From Frateuria soli (lineage in GTDB: Bacteria > Pseudomonadota > Gammaproteobacteria > Xanthomonadales > Rhodanobacteraceae), in contig NZ_CP088252.1 of the NCBI RefSeq assembly GCF_021117385.1, positions 2,728,001-2,792,000 on the forward strand: DNA of 64,000 nucleotides, in the 5' to 3' direction. The translations under genes were made by a program, and so were the position numbers. Below are positions 16,324 through 24,866 of this stretch, piece by piece. Below the pieces are notes generated by a model, which saw nothing but the letters and a program-made list of their open reading frames with translations, was not told the origin of the DNA and searched no databases. Positions within the stretch are counted from its first letter, which is position 1. Each line of letters opens with the position of its first letter.

Positions 16324-16914
16324 TTACTTGCCCGTATTGCTGGGCAGCGGTTCCAGGTTGAAGCTGATCGTGGTCATCTTGCCGTCCAGGCCCTGCACCA
16401 CGCCCGGGGTCAGGTCGTTGGTCATGTTGCCGCCCAGCACCGAATCGCGGTCCAGCAGCAGACCGCAGTTGTGGCTCTTGTAGACGCTGGCGACGATCGG
16501 CTCGGCTTCCTGGCCGATGCGCTGCATCGCCTTGCCGCGAGTGAGCTGGATGCGCTGGTCGAGTTCGCCCGCCTGGCCGCGGAACGTCTGCAGGCGCTGC
16601 TGCAGCGCCTCGCCCTGCTTCTTGCGCTCGGCCTCGCTCAGTGAAGGCGCCTTCTGCTGGAAGGCCTTCAGGTCGGCGTCGAGCGGCTTGCGCTGGTTCT
16701 CCAGCTGGGTGCGCGCCTGCTCTGCCAGTTGCCCCAGCCGCTGACTCGCCGCCTGGCCCACCTTGGACTGCGCGAACACCGCCTCGCGCGACAGCATGCA
16801 CACCCCCGCCACGGCGTTGCCGCCCAGGTCGGCGGCGCGTGCGGGGACGGGAACGATGGAAAGGCCGGCCGCGGCGACCAGCGCGGCGGCAAGGAACGAA
16901 CGCGAAGGATTCAT
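16324..16914 (-). CDS. OmpH/Skp-like periplasmic chaperone
   Basis: 196 residues with a Sec signal (FLAAALVAAAGLSIVPVPARA). The Skp/OmpH fold is suggested by the opening strand VCMLSREAVFAQSKVGQAA and two long coiled-coil helices (about residues 55-140) rich in Gln, Glu and Lys. It differs from true Skp in having a C-terminal extension of about 45 residues (NCGLLLDRDSVLGG...PLPSNTGK) and two cysteines that could form a disulfide. It is likely a holdase-type paralogue, not the bamA-linked skp gene, which would lie next to bamA/lpxD. Confidence 0.72.
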   Translation of the reverse strand: MNPSRSFLAAALVAAAGLSIVPVPARAADLGGNAVAGVCMLSREAVFAQSKVGQAASQRLGQLAEQARTQLENQRKPLDADLKAFQQKAPSLSEAERKKQGEALQQRLQTFRGQAGELDQRIQLTRGKAMQRIGQEAEPIVASVYKSHNCGLLLDRDSVLGGNMTNDLTPGVVQGLDGKMTTISFNLEPLPSNTGK

Positions 16915-17560
16915 GACGGGCAGTCCGGTATGGGTGATGATCCGTGGACCCGATCGGGACACGGCAGTTCCCCAGCATACCGGAGCGGCGCTCACCCCTG
17001 GCACCCGACAAGGGACACCCGCCCGCAGGCGTTCCTGTCTTTGCACCTGCCGATCGAGTTGCCCTGCCTGCCTCTGCATGGGCGGGGCCAGGAGCCGGTT
17101 CTGGCTTGCGAACATCGATCCTCGGGCATGTCCCTACCCGGCGAGCCGGCTGCCGCCGGCGACGGATTCCGTCCACCCCGTTCGCGGACATGCGAAACGC
17201 AAACGTCGCGCTGAAGTGGGCGTGCGCGGAACGACCAGACCGCGTCCCTGCGTGTAGCCGGGACGCCCCAGGCAAGCATGCGAGTCCCCCGCTTCCCGTC
17301 CGCTGTCCGCGTCGGCACGCGGCCTCGTGCTTCGATATTGCCTTCGCAAACGCCGTGGCAACCTTGCGACCGGGCAATCCCCGACGGCGGGACGGCTTCG
17401 AAGACGACGGCACCGGGCCACGCCCGCGGCGTGCGAGCCCCATCGCGCCATCCACCCGCCCATGGCGGCACGACTGCCGGTGCCGCCGCTTCCATGCGTC
17501 ACGCCCGATGCCACCGACATGCCTGCCAGAAGGCGGAGCGAACACTTGAGCGAGGTTTCG
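16915..17560. other. Long intergenic stretch, no supported gene
   Basis: About 645 bases between the Skp-like and SEC-C genes. Four or five overlapping open frames exist on both strands, but none shows a motif, ribosome site or sensible composition: they are Arg/Pro/Ala-rich mirrors of one another. No hairpin or repeat stood out by eye. It may hold regulatory DNA or a decayed gene. Confidence 0.5.
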
Positions 17561-18181
17561 ATGTTCACGACCACGACCCCTGCCCGGATCGACCCGCCCA
17601 TGCGACGGCTGATCGACACCGTGACACCCGGCGGCCAGGCCCGTTACCTGCCCGTGCGGCCGACGCCCGACGCCACCGTCAACGGCTGCTTTTCCAATGT
17701 CCGCGCCAAGGTCGCGCGCGACGGCGGGCGCCGGCTCTGCGGCTGGCAACTGTGGGAGTGGCCGGGCGTGCTGGTCGAGGCCGAGTTCCATGCCGTCTGG
17801 CTGTCGCCCGGGGATGAGATGGTCGAGATCACGCCCAAGCCGCATGGCGAAGACAGGATCCTGTTCGTGCCCGACGAGCGGCGCGATTACCAGGGCGAGG
17901 TGGTCGACAACGTACGCATCGCCCTGCACGACGACCAGCTGGTGCAGCACTTCATCCGCGTGTCCAGGGCGATCGTGCAGGTCCAGGCGCGCAACGGGCA
18001 GCCCGCCGGCCCCGGACAGGTGCGGGTCCCGGCAGAACAGATCGCGCCGCTGCGCCAGGCTCAGCATTTCCTCGGCTACGCCATCGACGCGCGGCTGCGC
18101 GAACACGATCCATGCCCTTGCGGCAGCGGCGTGCGCTACCGGCAATGCCACGGACACGAGCTGGAGCTGGCGCTGGCCTGA
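17561..18181 (+). CDS. SEC-C motif protein
   Basis: 206 residues from MFTTTTPARIDPPM. A beta-rich N-terminal region (GRRLCGWQLWEWPGVLVEAEFHAVW) is followed by a C-terminal SEC-C zinc motif HDPCPCGSGVRYRQCHG (about residues 182-198), like the SecA tail. The family is of unknown role; SEC-C motifs bind zinc and can dock to SecB or nucleic acid. A GCGAGG lies 9 nt before the ATG. Longer in-frame N-termini are Arg-rich and rejected. Confidence 0.82.
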   Translation: MFTTTTPARIDPPMRRLIDTVTPGGQARYLPVRPTPDATVNGCFSNVRAKVARDGGRRLCGWQLWEWPGVLVEAEFHAVWLSPGDEMVEITPKPHGEDRILFVPDERRDYQGEVVDNVRIALHDDQLVQHFIRVSRAIVQVQARNGQPAGPGQVRVPAEQIAPLRQAQHFLGYAIDARLREHDPCPCGSGVRYRQCHGHELELALA

Positions 18182-18281
18182 TGCGGCCATGGGCGCGAGC
18201 CGGCGGCCGGTTCTTCTTACCGGGCCGCCCGCCCACTATGCTCGCGCGGACGGCGCGGGGGCGCCGACCAGGGGAATCACC

Positions 18282-19178
18282 ATGACGACTCGTTCCAATG
18301 GGCCGGCGGCCGGCTTCGGCTGGCTGACGCGTGGCATCGACGTGGCGCGACGCCACCCGGGGCCGTTGCTGGGAGGCGCGGCCCTGCTGCTGGTGGCCTG
18401 CCTGCTGCCTTCGCTGGCCACGCTGCCGTTCCAGATGCGCGCCATGCAGCCTGGCGCGCAGCCAGGCCCGGCCTTGTTCGGCGGGATGATGCTGCTCTCG
18501 ATGCTGATCGCCTTGCTGCTCGTACCGCTCTATGCGGGTTACCTGCAGGTCATCGATGCCGCCGAGCGCGGGCAACGGGCCCGCGCGCGCGACATCTTCA
18601 AGCCGTACGTGCGGGGCCAGGCACTGCGCCTGATCGGCTACGCGCTGCTGATGATGGTGGTCTGCGTCGCGCTGGTGGCCGTGGTGCTGGTGGTGACCGG
18701 AGGCGGACTGGCGAGCTGGTACATGCAGGCGATGGCGGCTCAGGCAAACCACCTGCCGCCTCCGGGCCTGCCGGCCGGCTTCATGACCGCCTTCGCGCTG
18801 TTCAGCGTGCTCTGGCTCTTCATGATGGGCTTCTACGCGATCAGCCTGGGCCAGGTGTCGCTGGGCAACCGCGGCGTGTTCGCCTCGATCGGCGACGGCG
18901 TGGTGGGTGCGCTCAAGAACGCGCTGCCGCTGCTGGTGTTCGCCCTGAGCATGCTGCTGGTCTGGGTCGTGGCGACCATCGCCATCGTGCTGCTGGTGCT
19001 GGTGGTGACCCTGCTCGCCAAGCTCGTCGGCATGTGGCTGGTGTTCGTGCTGGCGGTACCGCTCTACATCGCGATGATTCTGGTGCTGTACGCGATGATG
19101 TTCGGCGTGATGTACCACCTGTGGCGCGACGTGTGCGGCGACGCCGAGCCGCCGACCATGGCAACGGCAGCGGCCTGA
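18282..19178 (+). CDS. BPSS1780-like multi-TM membrane protein
   Basis: 298 residues with about six hydrophobic segments, including GPLLGGAALLLVACLLPSLA, MMLLSMLIALLLVPLYAGYL, LLMMVVCVALVAVVLVV, FALFSVLWLFMMGFYAI, LLVFALSMLLVWVVATIAIVLLVLVV and IAMILVLYAMMFGVMYHLW. The central DIFKPYV motif between TM2 and TM3 fits the BPSS1780 / DUF2189-like membrane family. Function unknown. An efficient terminator follows at 19201-19231. Confidence 0.7.
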   Translation: MTTRSNGPAAGFGWLTRGIDVARRHPGPLLGGAALLLVACLLPSLATLPFQMRAMQPGAQPGPALFGGMMLLSMLIALLLVPLYAGYLQVIDAAERGQRARARDIFKPYVRGQALRLIGYALLMMVVCVALVAVVLVVTGGGLASWYMQAMAAQANHLPPPGLPAGFMTAFALFSVLWLFMMGFYAISLGQVSLGNRGVFASIGDGVVGALKNALPLLVFALSMLLVWVVATIAIVLLVLVVTLLAKLVGMWLVFVLAVPLYIAMILVLYAMMFGVMYHLWRDVCGDAEPPTMATAAA

Positions 19179-19200
19179 CGGGCAGCCGTTTCCCGCCGGG

Positions 19201-19231
19201 GAAGGCGGCCGCGGGCCGCCTTCTTCTTTTT
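19201..19231 (+). terminator. Intrinsic terminator
   Basis: GAAGGCGGCC (19201-19210), a 3-nt loop and GGCCGCCTTC (19214-19223), followed by a T-rich run to 19231. It ends the membrane-protein transcript just before the convergent DUF3465 gene. Confidence 0.85.
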
Positions 19232-19256
19232 CGCATCCCGCTGGCGCCGGGTCGGG

Positions 19257-19673
19257 CTACTGGAACGTCTGGCCGTCGTGCCTGAGCCATCCCGCGGCGT
19301 GGCGTCCGGCCGGATCGCGATGCGTCCAATGCACGACGCCACCCTTCGGATTGGACTGGTACTCGCCGCGGTACTCGACCCTGTCGCCGACCTCCAGATC
19401 GCTCACGCGCGGCGCCAGGTCGATGTTGTGCGCAATGAGCAGGGTCTGGCCGGAAGGCAGCCGCAGGATGAAGCGCTGGTGCCGGCTGCCCTGCTCATCG
19501 TCGGGCAGGATGCGCGTGACGATGCCGCTCCCGTGTACCTGCGTGTCGTCGGCCGCGGCGTCCAGACGCAGCCCGGACGGCGGCAGCTCCGGAGCGGAGA
19601 CCCGGGTGTCGAGACGCTGGTAGCCCGCGAAGGCGACCACCACCATCAGCAGCACGCCCAGCAGTTTCTTCAT
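19257..19673 (-). CDS. DUF3465 family secreted protein
   Basis: 138 residues from MKKLLGVLLMVVVAFAGYQRL, a signal peptide or N-terminal anchor. The body carries the OB-like DUF3465 pattern: GSGIVTRILPDDEQGSRHQRFIL, LLIAHNIDLAPRVSDLEVGDRVEYRGEY and the C-terminal GVVHWTHRDPAGRHAAGWLRHDGQTFQ. The family is periplasmic, small and of unknown function; the fold resembles staphylococcal-nuclease or OB folds. Confidence 0.88.
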   Translation of the reverse strand: MKKLLGVLLMVVVAFAGYQRLDTRVSAPELPPSGLRLDAAADDTQVHGSGIVTRILPDDEQGSRHQRFILRLPSGQTLLIAHNIDLAPRVSDLEVGDRVEYRGEYQSNPKGGVVHWTHRDPAGRHAAGWLRHDGQTFQ

Positions 19674-19780
19674 CGGGACCGCTCCTCCGGCATCAACGCG
19701 CCACGCCGCCTTTCGCACAGGCCGCCGCGTGCATGAAGCAGCTCATCGTCGCGCCGGCGCATCGCGCGGTGCGCTGCGGA

Positions 19781-20395
19781 TCAGTCGCTGGGAATGTCCT
19801 GCGCGGACGCCTGCCGGTACACCAGCTCCAGCGACTCGCCCCGGAGCGCGTGACAGGCCTTCGCCGGCTGGACCAGGTTCTTCCAGGGATCGCAGACCAC
19901 GGCCTCGTCGTTCCAGCTTCCCGGATCGGCCGCATCCGTCGACCCGTCCCGCCCGACGACGACGAAGCCGTGGTCGCCGTCCTTGACCTGGATCCAGTCC
20001 AGCGGGAACACCTTCCAGTGGTCGCGCAACCGGACGAAGGCGACGGCACTTTGCACGCCGCAATTGCCGCAGTGGAACCTGAGTCCGTCCCGCGACCAGA
20101 TTTCCATCATCGCCTTGGTCAACCGCCGGCTCCCCCTCAGGTAGGGGCGCCCTGCCGCCTGGGCCGCGTTGCCCTCCGCCCTGGAGTCGCTCATGATCGT
20201 CCACTGCTGTGCCAGATGCGCGCCCAGGCCCATGGTGATGACGGTCGGTCCCAAGGGGCCGAACAACGCCATGCTGCCGCTGTAGAACCGCCAGTCGTTC
20301 GAAGCGCCGAGGAACAAGTTGGCTTTGACATACGCCTTTGCCTCGAGGGCAGCAGCAAGGTAACGCTCCCGTTCCAGAACAGCCGCCATGCCCAT
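19781..20395 (-). CDS. Unknown protein with cysteine-protease-like triad
   Basis: 204 residues. The C-terminal half reads FHCGNCGVQSAVAFVRL (Cys109/Cys112), DGDHGFVVVGRD (His142) and VVCDPWKN (Asp169). A Cys at a helix start, His before a beta strand and Asp before W in this order is the arrangement of papain-like/transglutaminase-like folds, as in C58 proteases and several secreted effectors. The N-terminal 100 residues (YVKANLFLGASNDWRFYSGS, PTVITMGLGAH) are unlike anything I know. No signal peptide and no secretion or immunity gene is nearby. This is inference from the motif only. Confidence 0.55.
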   Translation of the reverse strand: MGMAAVLERERYLAAALEAKAYVKANLFLGASNDWRFYSGSMALFGPLGPTVITMGLGAHLAQQWTIMSDSRAEGNAAQAAGRPYLRGSRRLTKAMMEIWSRDGLRFHCGNCGVQSAVAFVRLRDHWKVFPLDWIQVKDGDHGFVVVGRDGSTDAADPGSWNDEAVVCDPWKNLVQPAKACHALRGESLELVYRQASAQDIPSD

Positions 20396-20576
20396 CTCCC
20401 TATGTCGTTTCCGTTGACCTGGAGGCGCTGGAGGTCAGCAGGCAACCCGGCGCCGCGGCGCCCATCTTCCTATGATTTGCATACCGGCGTCGCGGGACCA
20501 CGGCCTCCGCCACGGCCGGCCCCCGGCCGCTGCGCGCGGAGGTGCCACCGACCGCGGACGGTTCCGCGGCCAGTCA

Positions 20577-21848
20577 TCAAGAGCGCCCCTCCGGCATCCC
20601 GCCGGCCGCGACCGGCACCGGGCCTTCCGCCCCTTCCCCGCCGGAGTGCAGGTCCAGCGCGCTGGCACCCGTGTTCACCATCGGCACGAAGGCGTCGTCC
20701 GGGGTCACTTCGCGCTTGCGGTGGACGAAGCGATGAAACGCGTAGGCGGCCAGCGTGCCGTCGAGGAGCGCGAACCAGACGAACAGCAGCTTTGGCCCGA
20801 GCAGGCTCATGAGCGTGCCGGCCAGCAGCGGACCGAGCGCCGAGCCGATTCCGTTGACCAGCAACACCGTGCTGGACGCCGTCAGCAGCTCGTCGCGGTG
20901 GATGTAGTCGACCAGGTGCGCCACGGCGATCGGATACAGGGTCAGGCTCATGCCGCCGAAAAGGAAGATCACGGCCAGCGCCGCCATGCCACCGGGGCTG
21001 GGCAGCAACAGGTTGGTCAGCGCGGCCAGCGCCGCCACCGCGCTGATCAGCGACAGCGCCAGGCGCCGGTCGATGCGATCGGAAAACCGGCCCAGCGGCC
21101 ATTGCAGCACCACGCCGCCGGCAATGCCCACGCTCACGTAGGTGCCGACGCCTGCCGGTTCCAGGCCGCGCGCCGCGGCGTACACCGGCAACAGGCCCCA
21201 GAACGCGCCCAGCGCCAGGCCGGAGAGGAGCGCACTGACCAGCGCGGTCGGCGCCAGCCGGAACAGGTGCCCGATCCGCACCCGCGGCACCGAGCGGATG
21301 TGCGGTTGCGGCTGGCGGCTCGTCACCACCGGCAGGCTGGCAGCGCAGAACAGGATCGCCACCACGCAGAACAGCACGAACCCCTCGCCCTGGATGCGCA
21401 GCAGCTGCTGCGCCACGGCGCTCGCGCCCAGGTTCACCATCATGTAGACGGCGAAGACCGAGCTTCGGTGTGCCGGGTCCGCCGAAGCGTTCAACCAGCT
21501 CTCGATGATCGCGTACAGGCCCACCAGCAGCAGCCCCTGCAGCACTCGAAGCGCCAGCCACACGCCGTACGCCGGATCGAGCGCCTGCACCAGCACCACC
21601 AGGGTCACCAGCGCCGTGCAGAACGCGAACGTGCGGATGTGGCCGATGCGGTGGGTGAGCCGCGGGACCGTGTAGGTGCCGACCAGGAACCCGGCGTAAT
21701 AGGCCGACGTCAGCACGCCGATCATCGCCACCGAAAAGCCCAGCGTCCGTCCCTCCAGCGCGATGTGCGAGTGGAGCAGGCCGACGCCCATGAGCAGGAA
21801 CACGGTACTCAACAACAGCGGCGTCGAGGTGCGAAGGTTGGTCAGCAT
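20577..21848 (-). CDS. MFS transporter (YcaD-like)
   Basis: 423 residues from MLTNLRTSTPLLLSTVFLLMG, with 12 hydrophobic segments. The A-loop motif reads GTYTVPRLTHRIGHIRTF between TM2 and TM3, and ESWLNASADPAHRSSVFAVYM between TM4 and TM5 is characteristic of the YcaD/UMF-like branch of the major facilitator superfamily. A second-half loop motif, LGRFSDRIDRRLAL, is seen too. It is an inner-membrane proton-coupled exporter or importer of unknown substrate. The C-terminal 45 residues are polar and cytoplasmic. Confidence 0.88.
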   Translation of the reverse strand: MLTNLRTSTPLLLSTVFLLMGVGLLHSHIALEGRTLGFSVAMIGVLTSAYYAGFLVGTYTVPRLTHRIGHIRTFAFCTALVTLVVLVQALDPAYGVWLALRVLQGLLLVGLYAIIESWLNASADPAHRSSVFAVYMMVNLGASAVAQQLLRIQGEGFVLFCVVAILFCAASLPVVTSRQPQPHIRSVPRVRIGHLFRLAPTALVSALLSGLALGAFWGLLPVYAAARGLEPAGVGTYVSVGIAGGVVLQWPLGRFSDRIDRRLALSLISAVAALAALTNLLLPSPGGMAALAVIFLFGGMSLTLYPIAVAHLVDYIHRDELLTASSTVLLVNGIGSALGPLLAGTLMSLLGPKLLFVWFALLDGTLAAYAFHRFVHRKREVTPDDAFVPMVNTGASALDLHSGGEGAEGPVPVAAGGMPEGRS

Positions 21849-22118
21849 GAATGGGCGGCAAGGGAGTCGAACAGGCATCCTACCGCCCCGGGCCTGACGG
21901 GCTCCGTGACGGGCTCGATGCGCAATGGACGGCGGACGCTCAACGGCATCGGCTGCCGTCGCGAAAGCTCCGCGACCGCGTCGCGTGCCGGAACGCACCG
22001 GAAGGCACGGCAGGGTGGCCGCGTCCCGTGCAGCCTGCCCCGGTTGATCACAGGCCGATCCCTGGCGCACCCTCGAGTCCGTCTTTGCGCGCTTGAACCA
22101 CGACGACGGGACATTCCC

Positions 22119-23480
22119 ATGACGAGCAACGGACCCTCCCCGGCCGCACCCCGGCTCGATGCAACGCAACGGAAGCGGATCATCGTCATCCTCGTGGCGA
22201 CGCTGCTGACATGCATCGCCGTCGTCGCCGACCTGGCAACCGGCGGCCGCCCCGACCCCGAGCCGCTGCGCGCCGCCTCCATCCTGCTCGACGGCCAGTG
22301 GCGCTTCCATACCGGCGACGACCCGCGCGGGGCTGCCGCCGGCACGGACGACAGCGGCTGGGAAACGGTCGACCTGGCCGCCCCGCCGGGCAGCCATGAT
22401 GGCGACGTGGGCCTGCCGGACTACGTGGGCGGGTGGATGGCGCACGGCCATCCCGGTTACCACGGCTATGCCTGGTATCGGCGCGGAGTAAGCGTGCCGG
22501 CCGGCGCGGCCGCCTGGGACATCCTCGGGCCGACCCTGGTCGAGGACGGTTACGAGCTGTACTGGAACGGCCGACGGCTGGGCGGTTCGGGCCGGCTCGG
22601 ACCGGACCCGCGCGTGGTCGGCACGCGACCGCTGCGCTTCGCCCTTCCCGCCGACGCGGCAGGTAGCCGGGGCATGCTCGCCATCCGCACCTACATGCGT
22701 CCCGGCGCCGGAACCAGCGCGGACGGCGGCGGCATGCATACCCCGCCGATCCTGGCGCCGCGGCCGGTGGCCGATGCACTGCATCGCGCGCAATGGCGGC
22801 GAACCATCGCCGGCTACATCGTCGATGCGGTCGAGCCGGCGGCCATGCTGGCGGTGGTCGGCCTGGCGCTTGCGTACGGGCGCCGCAGTTGCCGCAGGGG
22901 CTTCCTCGCCCTTGCCTGCCTTGCGCTGGCGCTCACGGCGGCCAGGCGACTCAACAACGCCATCGTCTCGTGGACCGACCTGCAGGACCTGGACACCTAT
23001 GCATGGCTGGCCTCGGTGATGTGGGTGCCGACGATGGCCACCTGGCTGCTGGCCTGGAACCGCTGGTGCGTGCCGGCATGGCGCAGCATCGATGGCGCGG
23101 CGGTCATGCTGGCGATTGCCGGAGGCCTCGGCGCGCTGACCCCATCGGCGGACTGGACGAGCATCTGCCGGCTCGGCTCGCTCGCGCTGTTCGTCGTGAT
23201 CGGCGTGCGCATCGTCCGCCACGGTCCGATGCGCGTGCTCGCCCTTCTCACGCTGGCTGCGATCGTGGCCGCGCAGTTCGGCGCGCAGCTGCTCGATCCC
23301 CTCGGCGTGCCGGGCATCTGGTTCCCGTTCGGCATCGGCGTGTCACGGACGCAGTACATCTATGCGATCGCCATGCCCCTGCTGGCCATCCTGATCGCGC
23401 GCACCGTGCCCCCGCATGAGGCGCGACGCGAGGCCACGCGACAGGAAGCGCAAACGGTCACGCCCGGGGTCGCGTCGTGA
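22119..23480 (+). CDS. Membrane protein with jelly-roll sensor and seven TMs
   Basis: 453 residues. TM1 is IIVILVATLLTCIAVVADLA (about 21-40). It is followed by an extracytoplasmic beta-sandwich (about 55-215) like galactose-binding or 7TMR-DISM extracellular domains: LLDGQWRFHTGDDP, GWETVDLA, WYRRGVSVP and LYWNGRRLGGSG. Then come about seven TMs (residues 235-435). 7TMR-DISM receptors have this shape, but normally carry a kinase or cyclase after the last TM. Here only a 20-residue tail follows, so a separate output partner would be needed. Confidence 0.65.
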   Translation: MTSNGPSPAAPRLDATQRKRIIVILVATLLTCIAVVADLATGGRPDPEPLRAASILLDGQWRFHTGDDPRGAAAGTDDSGWETVDLAAPPGSHDGDVGLPDYVGGWMAHGHPGYHGYAWYRRGVSVPAGAAAWDILGPTLVEDGYELYWNGRRLGGSGRLGPDPRVVGTRPLRFALPADAAGSRGMLAIRTYMRPGAGTSADGGGMHTPPILAPRPVADALHRAQWRRTIAGYIVDAVEPAAMLAVVGLALAYGRRSCRRGFLALACLALALTAARRLNNAIVSWTDLQDLDTYAWLASVMWVPTMATWLLAWNRWCVPAWRSIDGAAVMLAIAGGLGALTPSADWTSICRLGSLALFVVIGVRIVRHGPMRVLALLTLAAIVAAQFGAQLLDPLGVPGIWFPFGIGVSRTQYIYAIAMPLLAILIARTVPPHEARREATRQEAQTVTPGVAS

Positions 23481-23736
23481 TCGGCGCGTCCCGGCCACTT
23501 TCCCGCGGACCGGGACGGCTCCAGGCGCATTCACCACTGCACGGGAAGCCGGACCCGGCGGCCGGTGCCCATCGAGCCGGGCGACGCGCTGCCTTGCGCC
23601 GCGGGTTTGGCAGTTTTCGGGCGCCGATCCCAGGCTCGCCCGCCGGGACAATGACCGTGGCACCGGGGGCAGCCAGCGCGTCGCCTGGCCCATTGCCCTG
23701 CCGGCCGTTCAGCGCCCGATCGACGGAGTAAGGCTC

Positions 23737-24039
23737 ATGGCTCCTGAAACCCGCAGCTTCCTCATGCGCAACAGCGTGTTCGCCTGGATTGCATTCGCAA
23801 CCGGCGCCGTGTTGCTGGTTCCGTTGATCTGGATGCAGGTCAGCGCTTCGGTCGACTGGGATGCCCGCGACTTCCTCGTGATGGGCGTCCTGCTCTTCGG
23901 CACGGGCAGCACCTTCGTCCTGGTGGCGCGAAAAGTGCCACGCAAGTATCGGGCTGCCGTCGCGGCCACCTGCGCGGTGGCCCTGCTGTACGTGTGGGCC
24001 GAACTCGCGGTCGGCGTTTTCACGGACCTGGGGAGCTGA
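23737..24039 (+). CDS. Small membrane protein, unknown
   Basis: 100 residues from MAPETRSFLMRNSVFAWIAF, with three predicted TMs: VFAWIAFATGAVLLVPLIWMQ, FLVMGVLLFGTGSTFVLVAR and VAATCAVALLYVWAELAVGVF. The basic loop KVPRKYR suggests it is cytoplasmic. The topology resembles YgaP- or DUF-type three-TM envelope proteins. It is not linked to recognised partners. Confidence 0.65.
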   Translation: MAPETRSFLMRNSVFAWIAFATGAVLLVPLIWMQVSASVDWDARDFLVMGVLLFGTGSTFVLVARKVPRKYRAAVAATCAVALLYVWAELAVGVFTDLGS

Positions 24040-24162
24040 GCCCGGCGCCGTCCACCGACCGGCTCCCATCAGCCCGGCTTGCGAGGAAGCGGGTCGGCCA
24101 TCCACTTCCCGCAAGCCTTGCGTACAGCTGGCGTCGGCGGAGAGGGCGCCAGCGTGCACCGG

Positions 24163-24813
24163 TCAGGCCGGCGACGCCGACTCGCCCGCACCGGTGGTTT
24201 CGCCGGGGTTCTCGGCCAGCACGACGTGGTTGGCGCGGTTGAGCCAGCCATAGCGCCGCGGGAAGCGCACGAAGCGCGGTGTCCCGAAGCCGGCGGCGAC
24301 GAACGCCCCGGCCACGGTGCGCCTGCCGTAGCGATGGGCATGCCACAGCCAGTCGATCAGCAGCCGGGTCTCCCATGAGCGGCGGGTGATCATCACCACG
24401 GTGCGCGCGCCGGGTGCCATGCGCGCCCGCAACGACGCGCAAAGCACCAGGTCGTGGTCCTGCCAGCCCGCCGGCAGCCCGGCCTCGTCGAGCACGTCGG
24501 CGCGGTGCAGCGTCACCCGCGCCATGCCGTGGGCGTCGATCGCCTGCTGGAAGCGCGCCAGCATGGCGGGCGTCAGGTCGAAGGCGTCGATGCGCTCGTA
24601 GTCCAGGCCGCGCTCGCGCAGCAGGTCGCACAGCGCGAAACTCGCCTGCCGAAGCCGCAGCCGGCGTCGAGCACGCGCAGGCCCGGCCGTGCGGCGCCGA
24701 CACGCGCCAGCACCGCGCGCAACCCGCTCCGGCTGCGGAAGAACCCGACGAACGCGCGGTAGCTGTCGGCGCGCCTGCTATAGCTGCTCGACGGCGGAAG
24801 GTTCCAGCGTCAT
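24163..24813 (-). pseudogene. SAM-dependent methyltransferase, frameshifted
   Basis: Three reading-frame pieces together make one methyltransferase. It starts MTLEPSAVEQL (from 24813) and hits TAG at once. The next frame continues YSRRADSYRAFVGFFRS...GLRVLDAGCGFG (motif I). Then the frame shifts again at about 24655 to ASFALCDLLRERGLDYERIDAFDLTPAMLARF and on to the stop at 24163. Each junction is repaired by adding one base (near 24783 and near 24650). Either the gene is decayed or the sequence has two single-base deletions. The closest role would be a class I methyltransferase of UbiE/trans-aconitate type. Confidence 0.7.
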
Positions 24814-24866
24814 GGCGAACTCGTTGTTCCGGCCTGCCCGGGAAAACAGTCGCGCGCGGCGGCGCC

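Noticed and set aside
20472-23480. 1002-codon plus-strand open frame across the MFS gene
   Set aside because: Its first 550 codons are antisense to a motif-rich MFS transporter and are His/Arg/Gln-rich low complexity. Only the 3' part from 22119 is a real gene.
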